Assembly (NCBI RefSeq): GCF_026210795.1
Contig: NC_089432.1
Location: 1,860,001-1,924,000, forward strand
Reading direction: 5' to 3'
DNA from: Rhizophagus irregularis
Lineage: Eukaryota; Glomeromycota; Glomeromycetes; Glomerales; Glomeraceae
Length of the DNA stretch: 64,000 nt
Shown piece by piece: positions 47,434 through 58,685 of the stretch. Each line of letters opens with the position of its first letter. Positions within the stretch are counted from its first letter, which is position 1. The notes beneath the pieces are model-generated. The model was not told where the DNA came from and did no database searches. It worked only from the letters and a program-made list of their open reading frames with translations. Made by a program: the position numbers and the translations under genes.

Positions 47434-47511
47434 ATACTTGAAGCTTGAAGCTTGAAGCATATACTTAAGTGTAGGCTTAAACATAAGCTTCAAGCTTCAA
47501 GCTTCAAGTAT
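47434..47511. repeat. Palindrome of TTGAAGC heptamers
   Basis: Perfect 25-nt inverted arms made of three TTGAAGC units (47434-47458) and three GCTTCAA units (47487-47511) around a 28-nt loop. Confidence 0.8.
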
Positions 47512-48021
47512 TGATCTGCAGTTAGCTTCTCTACGGATGGCAGGTTAATATATATATTTTTTTTAAAAAAAAAAATTAAAAAAAAATGATGATCATGTAT
47601 GTAATCATGTATGTAACAAAATGGTAAAAATGATACTGTAACAGATAAGCGTAATTATTTATTAATAATTTATTTACTATGATAAAAAAAAAGTACTATA
47701 AAAGTTATCGAAAAATAAAATATTACCATAAAATAAGATCATAAATAAATATCACAAATAAATAATTATTTTTTTCTTTTTTTCCTAATTAAAAAAAAAA
47801 TGTTATCTATTCTTTTACCATTACCGGTTAAATAAATGGAAGATTTGGTAAATGTCAATCATTATGTAATCAAGTTTTCCCATTCAAAGTTAAAAAAATT
47901 CGGACAAATGTTATAGTATCTATAAATAAATAAATGATTTTTTTTTTACAAATATATAATAATTACATCAAAATATTTGATCATAAAAAAAAAAATGATT
48001 CTTATTTATTTATGAAGAAAT

Positions 48022-48821
48022 TAGAGCTCCGAATGGGTCAGGTCAGGTCAGGTTATATCAGGTTGTCTGTTTGACCTGACCTGACCTGAAACCTGAAAAA
48101 TTTCAGGACTATTTTTATTAAAGTATTGAAAAAAAATGGTACAAAACTTTTTTTTTAATATAATATTATGAAAAAAAACGTTTTTGCAACGTTTTTTATT
48201 AAAATATTGAAAAAAAATATTGCAAAACGTTTTTTTTAATATAACATTATGAAAAAAATGTTTTCACAACGTTATTATTGAAATATCAAAAAAAAAATGT
48301 TACGAAACATTTTTTTAATATAATATTATGAAAAAACGTTTTCGCAACATTTTTTCTCGAAATATTGCGATTCAACATTTTTATATTAAAATCATATAAA
48401 AAAGTGAATCCCAATACTGCAATTCACTTTTTTATATTGATTTTGTATAAAAAAAGTGAGTTGCGGTATTGCGATTCACTTTTTTATATAAATTCTATAT
48501 AAAAAAAGTGAGTTGCGGTATTGCGATTCACTTTTTTATTTACCGCAACTCACTTTTTTTATATAGAATCTATATAAAAAAGTGAATCGCAATACTGCAA
48601 CTCACTTTTATTATATAAAATCAATATAAAAAAGTGAATCGCAATACTGCAACTCACTTTTATTATATAGTAGAATCAATAGTTTCAGGTCAACAGGTCA
48701 ATCAGGTCAGGTCAATCTTCATATCTGACCTGAATTTTTTTTAAAAATCTCATACCTGACCTGAATTTCAGGTCAGGTCAGGTCAGGTTACCTGAATTTG
48801 GCTGACCTGTTCGGAGCTCTA
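48022..48821. mobile_element. hAT-like MITE filled with GGTCA repeats and minisatellites
   Basis: Ends TAGAGCTCCGAA and TTCGGAGCTCTA are flanked by the perfect 8-bp duplication GAAGAAAT (48014-48021 and 48822-48829). Subterminal GGTCAGGTCAGG and CCTGACCTGA arrays enclose two internal minisatellites: AACGTTTTTTAATATA.. units at 48150-48350 and AAAGTGAATCGCAATACTGC units in both orientations at 48390-48670. Non-coding. Confidence 0.88.
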
Positions 48822-49739
48822 GAAGAAATATTGACTTCATTTTTTAATTTAATAACACTCATAAAAAAAAATATTTAATAAATATCTCTTTTTTTTGAAA
48901 AAAAAGAAAAAAAGAAAAAAAAATCATTTAAGAAAAATATTAGTAAAAAAAAGATCTATTCCTTACATAAAAATAAATAAATACTACGCCAGCAAAACTC
49001 ACTTTAATTTGTGTAATTCGTTCAATTATTGAATGAGAAAGTAATAATTTTATTATAAAAGAAACTATTAGAAGATAATACTTCCTTTTTTCCAAAAAAT
49101 CCATCAGTTTCAAAATGGATTCCCGATTTTACATCTGGTGATGTAGTTACTTTGCAGAAACTTCAATTTTTATCCAATGTCATTTAGATGTTTAAATAGA
49201 ATCGGGACGGTACTGTGCCAATTGAATTCATGAGTAAGTTAACATTAAGTAATGGAAAAAATTACGATATACTGCCATATCCGTTACTATGCATGGTAAA
49301 TTATTTTAAATGTATTGCAGATATATCGCTATAATTATTGTAAAAATATCATAACAATATATTTAAATTAACTAAACTATGTTGTTAAATAACATTAAAG
49401 TAGTGTATATATATATTTTTTAATTGATAAACGTATTCTTTGTTTAGTAAATGAAGTAGAACATATTACTCAATAAATACAAAAAATACATTGAAATTTA
49501 GGCAAACATAGTTTACACTAAATCTCTCCATATCAAAATCTCCGTATGTAAAATGAAGTAAAGACTAACATAACCAGATCGCTATTCTAATGACTAAACT
49601 AAATCTAAAACTCATCTAATTCTAAAAAAAATTACTATATACGTTATCCTAAAATTATAATATATTTTTTTTCTACTTTTCTATTATTATCTGCTGTTTT
49701 TAGTTTTCTAAAATTATCTATCTAAACTTTCCACCTCCT
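48822..49739. other. Non-coding, AT-rich
   Basis: Nothing supported apart from simple A/T tracts. Confidence 0.5.
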
Positions 49740-50230
49740 CTTGTTTAGGTCGTCTTAACTGAATGCGATGTCATTAAACTTGATGATGGCTCGCTCACTC
49801 CATCAAATTGAATCTTGAGGTGACGTTCTTACCATTTGTCTGACGTACATTTTCTTTTAATTCTCCATATTTGTCTATATTCTATAAAATCATCTTATTT
49901 TTTCAATTGTAATCCATTTCCAGTTGTTTCTGTCCTAACTGACTTTTCTAACGCTACCAACAAATCAAACTCATTGTTAAAATATAATAATATAAATCTC
50001 ATCTTGCTACCTTTAATAACTTTCCAAAAAAAGGCTCCATATTTGCTGATGTGTTCTTTAATAACTATACTATCTTTAACTAAACTTTCAACCTCTAATT
50101 TCATACTTGTTTGCCAGCGAAATTTGTCTTTAACTTGGTGATATGTTAATCTTGAATCAAACATCCTAAAAAAATAATTACGTTCACCCTTTGTTATCGC
50201 CACCACTTTTATATATTTTTTCATAAGCAT
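49740..50230 (-). pseudogene. Fragment of an uncharacterised protein
   Basis: Minus-strand frame 50230-49895 (111 residues) looks like real protein: SMKLEVESLVKDSIVIKEH, YGAFFWKVIKGSKMRFILLYF, and LVALEKSVRTETTGNGLQL. The same frame continues past a stop as DDFIEYRQIWRIKRK and, after another stop, FDGVSEPSSSLMTSHSVKTT to about 49750. The family was not recognised. Two stops and no clear start mark it as a decayed fragment, possibly part of the enclosing 8-kb mobile region. Confidence 0.5.
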
Positions 50231-51485
50231 TGCTAAAATGCAGCATGTGCTTTAACTGTCTTATACTTATAACATTGTTTGACTCTCATATATTCTATAA
50301 ACCCTACATTTTTATTCAATTGATTATAAATTTCCATATCATTCCAATAATATGGAATATTATAAAATGTAACTTCTCAGCAAAATTCTTATCCAGAAAA
50401 TCTTTATCGTGATTACTGATCACTCCAAGCTTTACCTTACTGATCATCCATTTTTTTGATCTGTGCACGCGCACGCTTCCATTTTTTGCTTACATTAAAG
50501 TAGTATATATTTCTTATACAATTATTATTTGATATATTGTGAGATGTTATGTAGGAATCGTTACAATCATGAATAAAACTAAATTTATTACAGATAATGG
50601 AAAAATACATCACCATCAATCAGTATTTGCTCGTAACCTATTATATATTAGACAGCCCAGTTAAATTACAAAAAAGAAAGGAGAAATTTAATAGCCACCT
50701 TTTGGGAATTTTTCGTCACAAATTTTTTTGGTCAGCGCAGCAAAAATTTAGCACGCGGCTAGATTCAGCAAGGATTGATGAGAAGTGAGGTGATTTACTG
50801 TGGGACTAAATTGACAGCCATATCCGCAGCAAAATCACGTGGTCTGTGTAAAAGTAATGATAGAACCTTATTCTCAAGTCTCGTGTTCGCACAAAAAAAA
50901 ATTTTTGAGAAAAAAGTAAAAGGTTTCTTGATGGATCTCCTATGGATTTTTGAGAAATTGGGCTGGACAAGGGTACCGCCAAACTAACTGAGCTGCTATA
51001 TTGAATGACTTGCTTTATGCTTCACGTTCAACTGGGGTTATGGCTAGTTTAGTTTCTTGGGAATACATACTAATATTTTGTTTTGTAGGTTGTGGGTACT
51101 TGGTGTCAGAAAAGAGGTGTTCCTATTCTTTTTTCCAAATAAGTGATAGACTTAGCTTCTTTGTTTAGGTTAGGGTACATTTCCGTATAATGGTATACAC
51201 ACGTTGTTGCTTGGGATTAGATAGGTTAGGATATATCAATAAGGGTAAATTACTCAGTTTCTAGGTTTTGTAGAAGGGCACAGTAGGTATGGGCGTACCA
51301 TTGCACGCATAGTGAAAGCTGTGGAAATTCCCTAGATAGTTGATGAGGAGTAGGAAGAACAGAAATTGAGTAATTTGGGAAAGTGTTTAGGATTAGGTTT
51401 AGTGATGTTTTATTAGGATAGATCAGTTTGTTATAGGGTCATATCATGTTAGCATGAGTTCCTCTATGTATTTCTGCAAATTAAA
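50231..51485. other. Non-coding, no gene supported
   Basis: Less AT-rich than its surroundings (50,690-51,480). It shares GGTACCGCCAAAC (about 50967) with 20059. Short frames here lack domain character. It could be an old transposon body. Confidence 0.4.
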
Positions 51486-51985
51486 TAGGTTCTATTAGCC
51501 ACCTCCATTTTCAGAAAGAATTGGCAAAACCTAAAAAAAAAAAACCAAAAAATAAACTGTTAATAAGTTTATTAAAATAAATTATTAGAAAAAAAAATTA
51601 AAATTACTTACCAAAATCCAAAGATCTGAGAGAACATCCTAAAAAAACATAAACGAATTGTTAGTAGAAACTACTATTTGTTAAAAGGGGAAAAAAATTG
51701 AAAACATACACTTACTGAAACCAAATATCCAGAGAAATCTGAAAGAACAATCTAAAAAAAGAAAAATAAACGAACAGGTAGTAACCATTCATTAAGCTAA
51801 AAATAAAAAATAAAAATTCACTTGCTAAATTCCCACGTTCAAAGAGACTCAAAAAAATCACCTAAAAAAGAAGAAAACGAACTGAACTGTTAATATTAGT
51901 TTGTTAAAACATCAAAGAAAAAAAAATGAAAAATATATTTTACCGAAATCTGATTTCTCAAAACTTTCCATATCCAGAAGAAAAT
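51486..51985 (-). repeat. Second micro-exon-like array
   Basis: On the minus strand, at least four units of about 105-120 bp repeat the plan acceptor-core-donor. Cores include GATGTTCTCTCAGATCTTTG (followed by GTAAGTAATTTT), ATTGTTCTTTCAGATTTCTC (followed by TAAGTGTATG) and GTGATTTTTTTGAGTCTC. Each is preceded by TTCGTTT..TTTTTTTAG. The intron-like part (CTAACAATTCGTTTATGTTT) resembles that of the 31-kb array. Not coding by simple joining. Confidence 0.6.
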
Positions 51986-53975
51986 GGAACATACAAAGAA
52001 ATAAGAAAAGTTTTCTCAAAAGAAGAAAAAAAATTTCTTTGCAAAACTTACCATATCAAATTAAACCCAAAAAGGAAAAGCTTATTTTTAGTTTAAATAG
52101 TTTAAATAAATAACTGTGGGTGCGGCTGCGGCTGTGGTTATATTAATATTGTATCACGTGATTTATGTGATATATAATTTATAATTTATATAAATAGGAG
52201 GCTTTCTCCGAAATTCAAATTTTTTTTTAATCTTTAATTGATATGTATATATGTGCTTATATACAGTATACACACATATATATATCTAATATAAATAATG
52301 ATATGTATCAGAAAGTCATTTACAATACATTATACTAAATATAATGAAGGAGTTTGGTATCATTAGATCTGGTAAAAACATTTCCTTGAAAGATAGAACG
52401 AATAAACCATATACTTTAATTAATTAATTAACTCATTTATTCTTTATGAGCTCTGCATAATATTTTTTTAAATCATTTCATCTCTTTTTTAAAAAAGTGT
52501 TTAAAGCTAAACTTTAACAAGATTAGACAGGAACCACTAGTAAGAAGCTTAAAATTTTTGGATGATTTCTGATGAATATTTGTTCTTTAGATAGAGCTAG
52601 ACGTGTAAAATTTTGTTGGTATATCGATCATATCTCTTATATTATTTGGCTGTGATTTTTCCGGGATCATCTTTATGAGTTGGAGTCTTGGAGATGTGAA
52701 CTATCGTGCAAATCAATTTCACCTGATGTCATGTGATTATAAACAAAAATGAAAGTATTTATTTTTTTATTTTAATTTGATGAATGTTTAAATTGCTCAA
52801 TTATTTTTATTTTTTCTTTTTAGGGATTCTTTGAAGTACCTTAATTATACCTTTCATTAGCAATGCAAACATTCCGGATTTATTATTAGTATAATCAGAC
52901 TTGAAGTTAGTGGTCATAAGCTATCTCACCAGCTGGCAAAGTGTATGAAATTTCTTTTAATTCACTTGCTAAAGTCATCTTTAGTGTAGGTCTAGTAATA
53001 CATTGCCTTAATTGAGCGTGGCTACAAAGTTTATGATTCCACTAGCAATTGACCTATAGTCACATGATAGTCACATGCTAGAAGTGTTTTAGTTGCTAAA
53101 TCTGAGGCTATGAATCTCTGATTTATTTTTCTTTAAAAAATTTTTTATGCAATAAATATATATTTGTAATTAAAAGCTGCATTGTATTGATATTTATTAA
53201 TAAATAATTACAAAAAAAAAATTATTTGTTTCTGATTGTATGACAATAAGCAACGCAAAAATATTTATCTTTTAAAAAATTATTGTATATAAAAAATGCA
53301 TTTAGAATACCATGAATATGCTACAAAGATGTCTTCTTAACAATTTCACAATATTGTAAAAAATATCTATCCGGTATAGTTGAAATGTCATGAAAATTAA
53401 CGTTACATGACCACATCAATATCATCCAAATGTCATTTCATTATTGGGATGATATACCAAAAAAATTTGACTGTCACATTACTTTTAAGATTCATAGACA
53501 GTATAGTTAAGGTAGCTTAATGATACCTTAAAAAATTTTAAGTTTCTGCAAAGTAGGTTTACAGGAAAATTTTTCTCAATGAGGAACCTCTTCATGATGA
53601 TATTTTGGAGGTAATTTTAATTTATTATTTATGTAAAAAAAATAATAACACCCAAAGAAAATAATTATTAATTCTTTTTTTAAAGTTAAAAAATAAAAAT
53701 TAAATTACTAGAGGACAGCAAATACAGGTGATCATTTGACGATAAGTTCAATCTTTGTTTTTCTCATTAGTTACGTTATAAGACAAGTACAAGATGATGA
53801 TAATTTATTTAAAAGTATCAAATTTAATGTTAATAAATTTGTTGGAAAGGAATATATTGTTGATAAAATGTAGATGCTTAAAAGCGGATAAGAGAATTGA
53901 TAATAAAGCGAAAAAAATCCATAAACAGATTCTTTTTCTTAATATATTCTACATTATTACAAACAAAAACATAAA
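51986..53975. other. Non-coding, AT-rich
   Basis: Contains a TATATGTGCTTATATACAGTATACACACATATATA tract near 52245-52285 and no convincing gene or repeat boundary. The frame at 53794-54006 runs into the next element and is not a gene. Confidence 0.45.
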
Positions 53976-54633
53976 TATGGTGCAAGTAAACTATACTCAA
54001 CAATAAAATTGTAGTACTAAAAAATCTCATAAAATTTTAAAAAATAAATTTTAAAGAAAATAAACTGGTAGTTTTATTCTTCAAGACAAGTACTATCAAA
54101 TTACCGGTCAGATATTTGAAAAAAGATCTGTATAAAAAGTTATAGGCGTTTAAAACTAACCAATTTTTATATGATCGGCCTAAATTTGAAACAAATTGAA
54201 TCACATGTGCCCTATCTTATTGGTCAAAAATTTTTATAATTCAGGCCGAAATTATGATATTTCAATGCTTGCCCGAATTATCACATTCATTTGATGAGAA
54301 AATTCCTTTAACAATGAGAAAACCTTCTGATTTATGAGAAAATCATCACACATTTACTGATGCCATGTAAAACAAAATGACAACAACAAGTTAGTAAGAT
54401 ACCTAGGGAAAAGGTTGTTATATATTACAATACCATGTAATTTAAATATGAAGAGTTTCAATGAATAAATTTTTCGTTTTGACATAACAGATAAAATATT
54501 ATGTACGAAACAGTGTAACATATAAAAATTCTCGTTTTTCATTGGATAAGGTCTGATCACGTGATATTAAAACTTGCGCCAGAAAATTGAAACATCATCA
54601 CGTGATTGTCACGTATAGTTTACTTGCACCATA
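53976..54633. mobile_element. MITE with perfect 21-bp ends and TA target
   Basis: TATGGTGCAAGTAAACTATA(C) at 53976-53996 has its exact complement at 54613-54633. The outermost TA of each end can be the TA duplication of a Tc1/mariner-type insertion. The interior is non-coding, with AATTCAGGCCGAAATTATG motifs. Confidence 0.75.
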
Positions 54634-55119
54634 CAAACTTACAATAAATAACATTAACTGAAAAAATATTAAAGACCGTGCCAACTTAATTCCTGATGCC
54701 ACCCTAGTTATACTATGAAAATCGTTACATATTTTACGTTTAACAAATTTTACAAATTACTTGTTGTTAATCCAATTATCTAACGTTCATATCTTTTAAA
54801 GAAGCTAAAGCAGCTAAATATTTAACTTCAAAGTAACGTTAATACTGAAAAATAAAAATGAGAGAATAAAGTTGCGAAAGTTATGCAAATTAAACATCAT
54901 TTGATCATATGATTTTGATCTTCGGTATAACGAACTTATTTTTATTATATACTATTATAAACGGTAAAAATGAAAACTTCGGTATAATGTTATATAAAAT
55001 TTTATAGTAAAATCAGTATTTCAAAAGATTTTAATTATTAATGAAAATGGTTATACAAAAATCTTCGGTATATGGTGATCTTCGGTATATCGTGGCTTCG
55101 GTATATCGAGAGTATACTG

Positions 55120-57060
55120 TAGATATAATAAAATTCTTGAGACCCTTTTTTAATAACAGTAGATTTGGTAATAGACTATTATTAACTTATTAAGTTAATG
55201 ATTGTTTTTTAGTAGTGGTGCAGACTTTTAAACCTTAGGTTGTTATGTCATTTTTTTCAACATCCCGACCATCCTGTCACATTGTTGTATGGTGCCATAA
55301 ATGACTTTTGCCATATGGAATTTTTAGACTTTTAGACTTTACATGAACTTTTTATGTAATTACTTTTATATTTTTTAGACTTTATATAATTGTAACTACT
55401 TTTAAACTTAATATACTTAACATTAATATAAATAATATAAACTTTTTTTTTATTTGAAAACTGCTTTTAAATTTTTTAAATTCGAATTTAACACATCGCC
55501 ATATACTACTACTAAGATTTTATAGATTTACAAAATCCAATCTTTCAGGATGGAGAAAATGGATTGTGTGAAGAACTAAATATACCTAATACTATAAAGA
55601 AATATAGAATTTAATCCTATTGACATAGTTGATGATATTTTAAATACTAGATTAGAGTAAATTGTTTACATGCTATCATTATGAATTTATATCCTTTGTT
55701 TAAATACTAGTAATAGTAAAATTGCATATAGAAAAATGTTAAATAATGCTATTAATTAAAAGAAGGAGTAATTGTTATTATTTTTAGTTATATATAAATA
55801 ATAAAAAATATGCTAATTTATTTAATTTTTTATTTGTTTTAATTATTTAGAGATTTTTTTAATAACAATAAATTGGTATAATATAATGGATCTAAAAAAA
55901 TTCTCTGGAACTTTTTCTAATAACAATAGATTCAATAGATTAGTATAAAAAAATTTCTGGATCTTTTTAATGACAAATTTATTTGTAGTATAATAGACAG
56001 ATATAATAAATTTATTTGAGATTTTTTTTAATAATAATTGATTGATATTGCTAATAGATGCATATAAAAAAATCTTTGGATTTTTTTAGTAATAGATCAT
56101 TATGAAAAATATTTTCCAAGATTTTTTTCTATTTAATTAATGATAGATTGATAATAGATAATTAATGTTTCAGTAAGATTCTTTTTAGTTACCATTAATA
56201 AAAATTTTTTATAACTATAGATTATATTTAATGAGATTTGTAAAAAAGTTTCTTTTTTTTTTAATAACAACCCTATAAAAAATTTTTAGAAAATTGATCA
56301 CATATTGGAGTTCTTTTGGAATGAAAACTAGAAAAATGATCATTTATTGGAATTTACCCAGAAAATTTTTTATAAAGTAATAGATATGATAAAATTTTTT
56401 GGTGATTTTTTTTTAATAATAATATATTGGTATATGATGCAAATTAACAGTAAGTAGCTGCTAGTTTTTTTATGATAAAAATTGGGCAATTTTTTTATAA
56501 CAATTGAAAAAAAAATTTTTATTTTTCAATAGAAAATTGGCCAATTTCTTTTTCTAAATTAAAAAAATTTTTATTATTTTTAATAAAAATTGCTCAATTT
56601 ATTCTATTATTAAAAAATTATAAAAAAGTGACCTATTTAAAAAAAGTAGGTAAATGTTTTTTAATTGTTTTAACAAAATGTTGTAAAAACGTTTTTTATT
56701 AATAATTTTCATAAAAAAAATGCGAAAACGTAAATCAATTAGTTGCCTGTGTCACCAAAATTAAAAATGTTCATATTTTTTTATTCCGTAAAATAAAAAA
56801 TTTTTTTTTTAATTTATTGCTAAAATAAATAATATCTTTGCTTAAATTTAAATAGTTCCCATTTTTTTTTTGATTTTTTTTCTAATGAAATAATTAATTA
56901 ATTTCACTAGAAAATATTAGAAATTTTTTTTGTTCGTGTAAAAAAATTTTTTGATGATCAACATAAAAGTAAGAAATGTAAATTTCTTCATGATCTATCA
57001 AGTCAATAATGATTTTTAGTAGCACAGAAGAACTCAGCGCAAAAAGTTTCCACTTATAAA
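55120..57060. repeat. ~60-bp array, right part, then plain AT-rich DNA
   Basis: 55120-55200 and 55850-56450 show AATAACAATAGATT..GATATAAAAAAATTTTTTGGATTTTTTT units, the right end of the array seen from 34.2 kb on. The rest to 57060 shows no gene; the minus frame at 56894-57082 is not convincing. Confidence 0.55.
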
Positions 57061-58252
57061 GGTAACGCAACGCATTGTTCATAATTTTAACTTAGTAATC
57101 CTAATTTTTATTGTGATAAATATATATATAATATGCCGTATATTTTTTTTTATTTTATTGCCATCATAGTCTGACAGTTTTATTGAACCACAACTTCAAT
57201 GGGTCAGAAAATATGGAAATATTGTAAAATACAATGGATTATTTAATAAACCAACCCTTTTTGTCGCAGATCCAAAAATAATTCAAGAAATAACTTTAAG
57301 TAAAACTTATGACTTTGTCAAACCTTTTAGTACAGTTGGTATTTTAACTTCTCGGTGATAGTCTTTTATTTGCGGAAGGTGATGATCATAAGATACAAAG
57401 AAAAATGATGAATCCAGCTTTTGCTTACAGTAATATCAAAGTAATTATATTTTGTCATAGAAAATTTTAATTTTGAACCAAATTAAATAAATTAATATTT
57501 TTATTTTAATTTAGGAAATGGTTCCAATATTTATTCATGTATCTTCTATTTTAAAAGGTTTAATTGAAAATGAGATAAATCAAGGAAATTCTAATATTAA
57601 TCTTACACCCTATATCTCAAAGGCTGCTTTGGATATTATTGGTTTAGTAGGTAAAAGAAAAAAAAAATTTTTTCCAATACTGACGCATTAATAATAAGAA
57701 ACTGAAAAATCTACTTTTTTTAGGATTTAGTTGTTAATTCAATTCGTTGACATCCTCAAACGAATTGGCAACAGCATATAATTCTATTTTAAATAGCTCA
57801 CCAAGTACTTTACAAATTGCCATTACAATATTATCAGAATATGTTCCATTTATCGGAGATATTCCAATAGGTATGAACGTGAAATTTAAGAACACGTGTG
57901 CAGTTATTAGCCGCATATCAAAGAAATTAGTTGAAGAAAAGTAGAAAATGGAGTATTAAAGAATAAGGATTTGCTATCATTATTAATCAATACCAATAAA
58001 ACATTACCCGATGAAGAAACAATGACTTACGAAGAATTAAAAAATCTAGTAACTAAAGAATAATAAATTATTTATTATTTATTAATTTATTAATTTTTGA
58101 TTATTTACCTTTTTTTGGTAAATATTTCAGCTTATGACATTTTTAATTGCAGGACATGATACTACAAACGTTGCAACTTGTTGGGCTTTATATTTACTCG
58201 TACAACATCCACATGAGCAAGACTTATTACGTGAAGAATTAGTTAAAGCTTA
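57061..58252 (+). pseudogene. Truncated cytochrome P450 pseudogene
   Basis: Relative of the 16-kb P450 in the same orientation. Homology starts with intron 1 (GGTAACGC..TTGTTCAT); exon 1 is missing. Exon 2 (about 57165-57435) reads QLQWVRKYGNIVKYNGLFNKP and breaks by frameshift near 57345. Exon 3 EMVPIFIHVSS, exon 4 with a TAA after GFSC and a TAG after LVEEK, and exon 5 with the I-helix AGHDTTN remain. The sequence stops matching inside exon 5 at LREELVKA (58252). No ExxR or heme loop is present. It cannot encode an enzyme. The sharp end marks an insertion or rearrangement. Confidence 0.9.
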
Positions 58253-58685
58253 ACAGTCAGTGGTCATATCAAGGATCGGCATGGGGAAATGTTTTTATTA
58301 TGATGATTGGCATGATGTCGATCATTTTTTGTAAAATCATTTTTTAGCTAAATAAAAATAATTTACATAATAATATATACTGAAATTTTATACGTGACTG
58401 CATTTTATCTCAAAGTTAGAATATATTAATTTTCATTATGATTTAATAAATATTGAATAACTTTTATTAGTAGTGAATTTTTGAGCAATGAAAAATTGCC
58501 AAGTTTTATGACATTCTAACTTTAAAAGTGTTGTTTCACCATGATTTATAACCATATGATATGTGAAACTGTGAGACATGAAGAAAATATTTTTATCTTC
58601 ATAATGTGTAAAAGAACTTGTTAATAAGTTGCATCTTTCAGTTCTATTTCACCTATTTTAAGCAGTTAAAAAAACGTGAATTGCA
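58253..58685 (+). other. Likely left end of a large mobile element
   Basis: Begins ACAGTCAGTGGTCATATCAA exactly where P450 homology ends, and continues to the start of the next gene with no other coding signal. If it is a transposon end, it includes the promoter of the 58.7-kb gene. The matching right end should lie beyond the window. Confidence 0.5.

Larger units (their letters stand above)
47124..55119. mobile_element. 8-kb region between pogo-like terminal repeats
   Basis: The left end CAGTCAACTCTCGATATACC and right end, complement of CAGTATACTCTCGATATACC, are both next to TA (47122-47123 and 55120-55121). Subterminal copies of CTTCGGTATAT occur on each side (47160-47215 and 54920-55110), as in Tc1/mariner pogo-type elements. 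Outside both ends is the ~60-bp array. No transposase frame remains. The interior holds later insertions and a micro-exon-like array. Confidence 0.72.
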
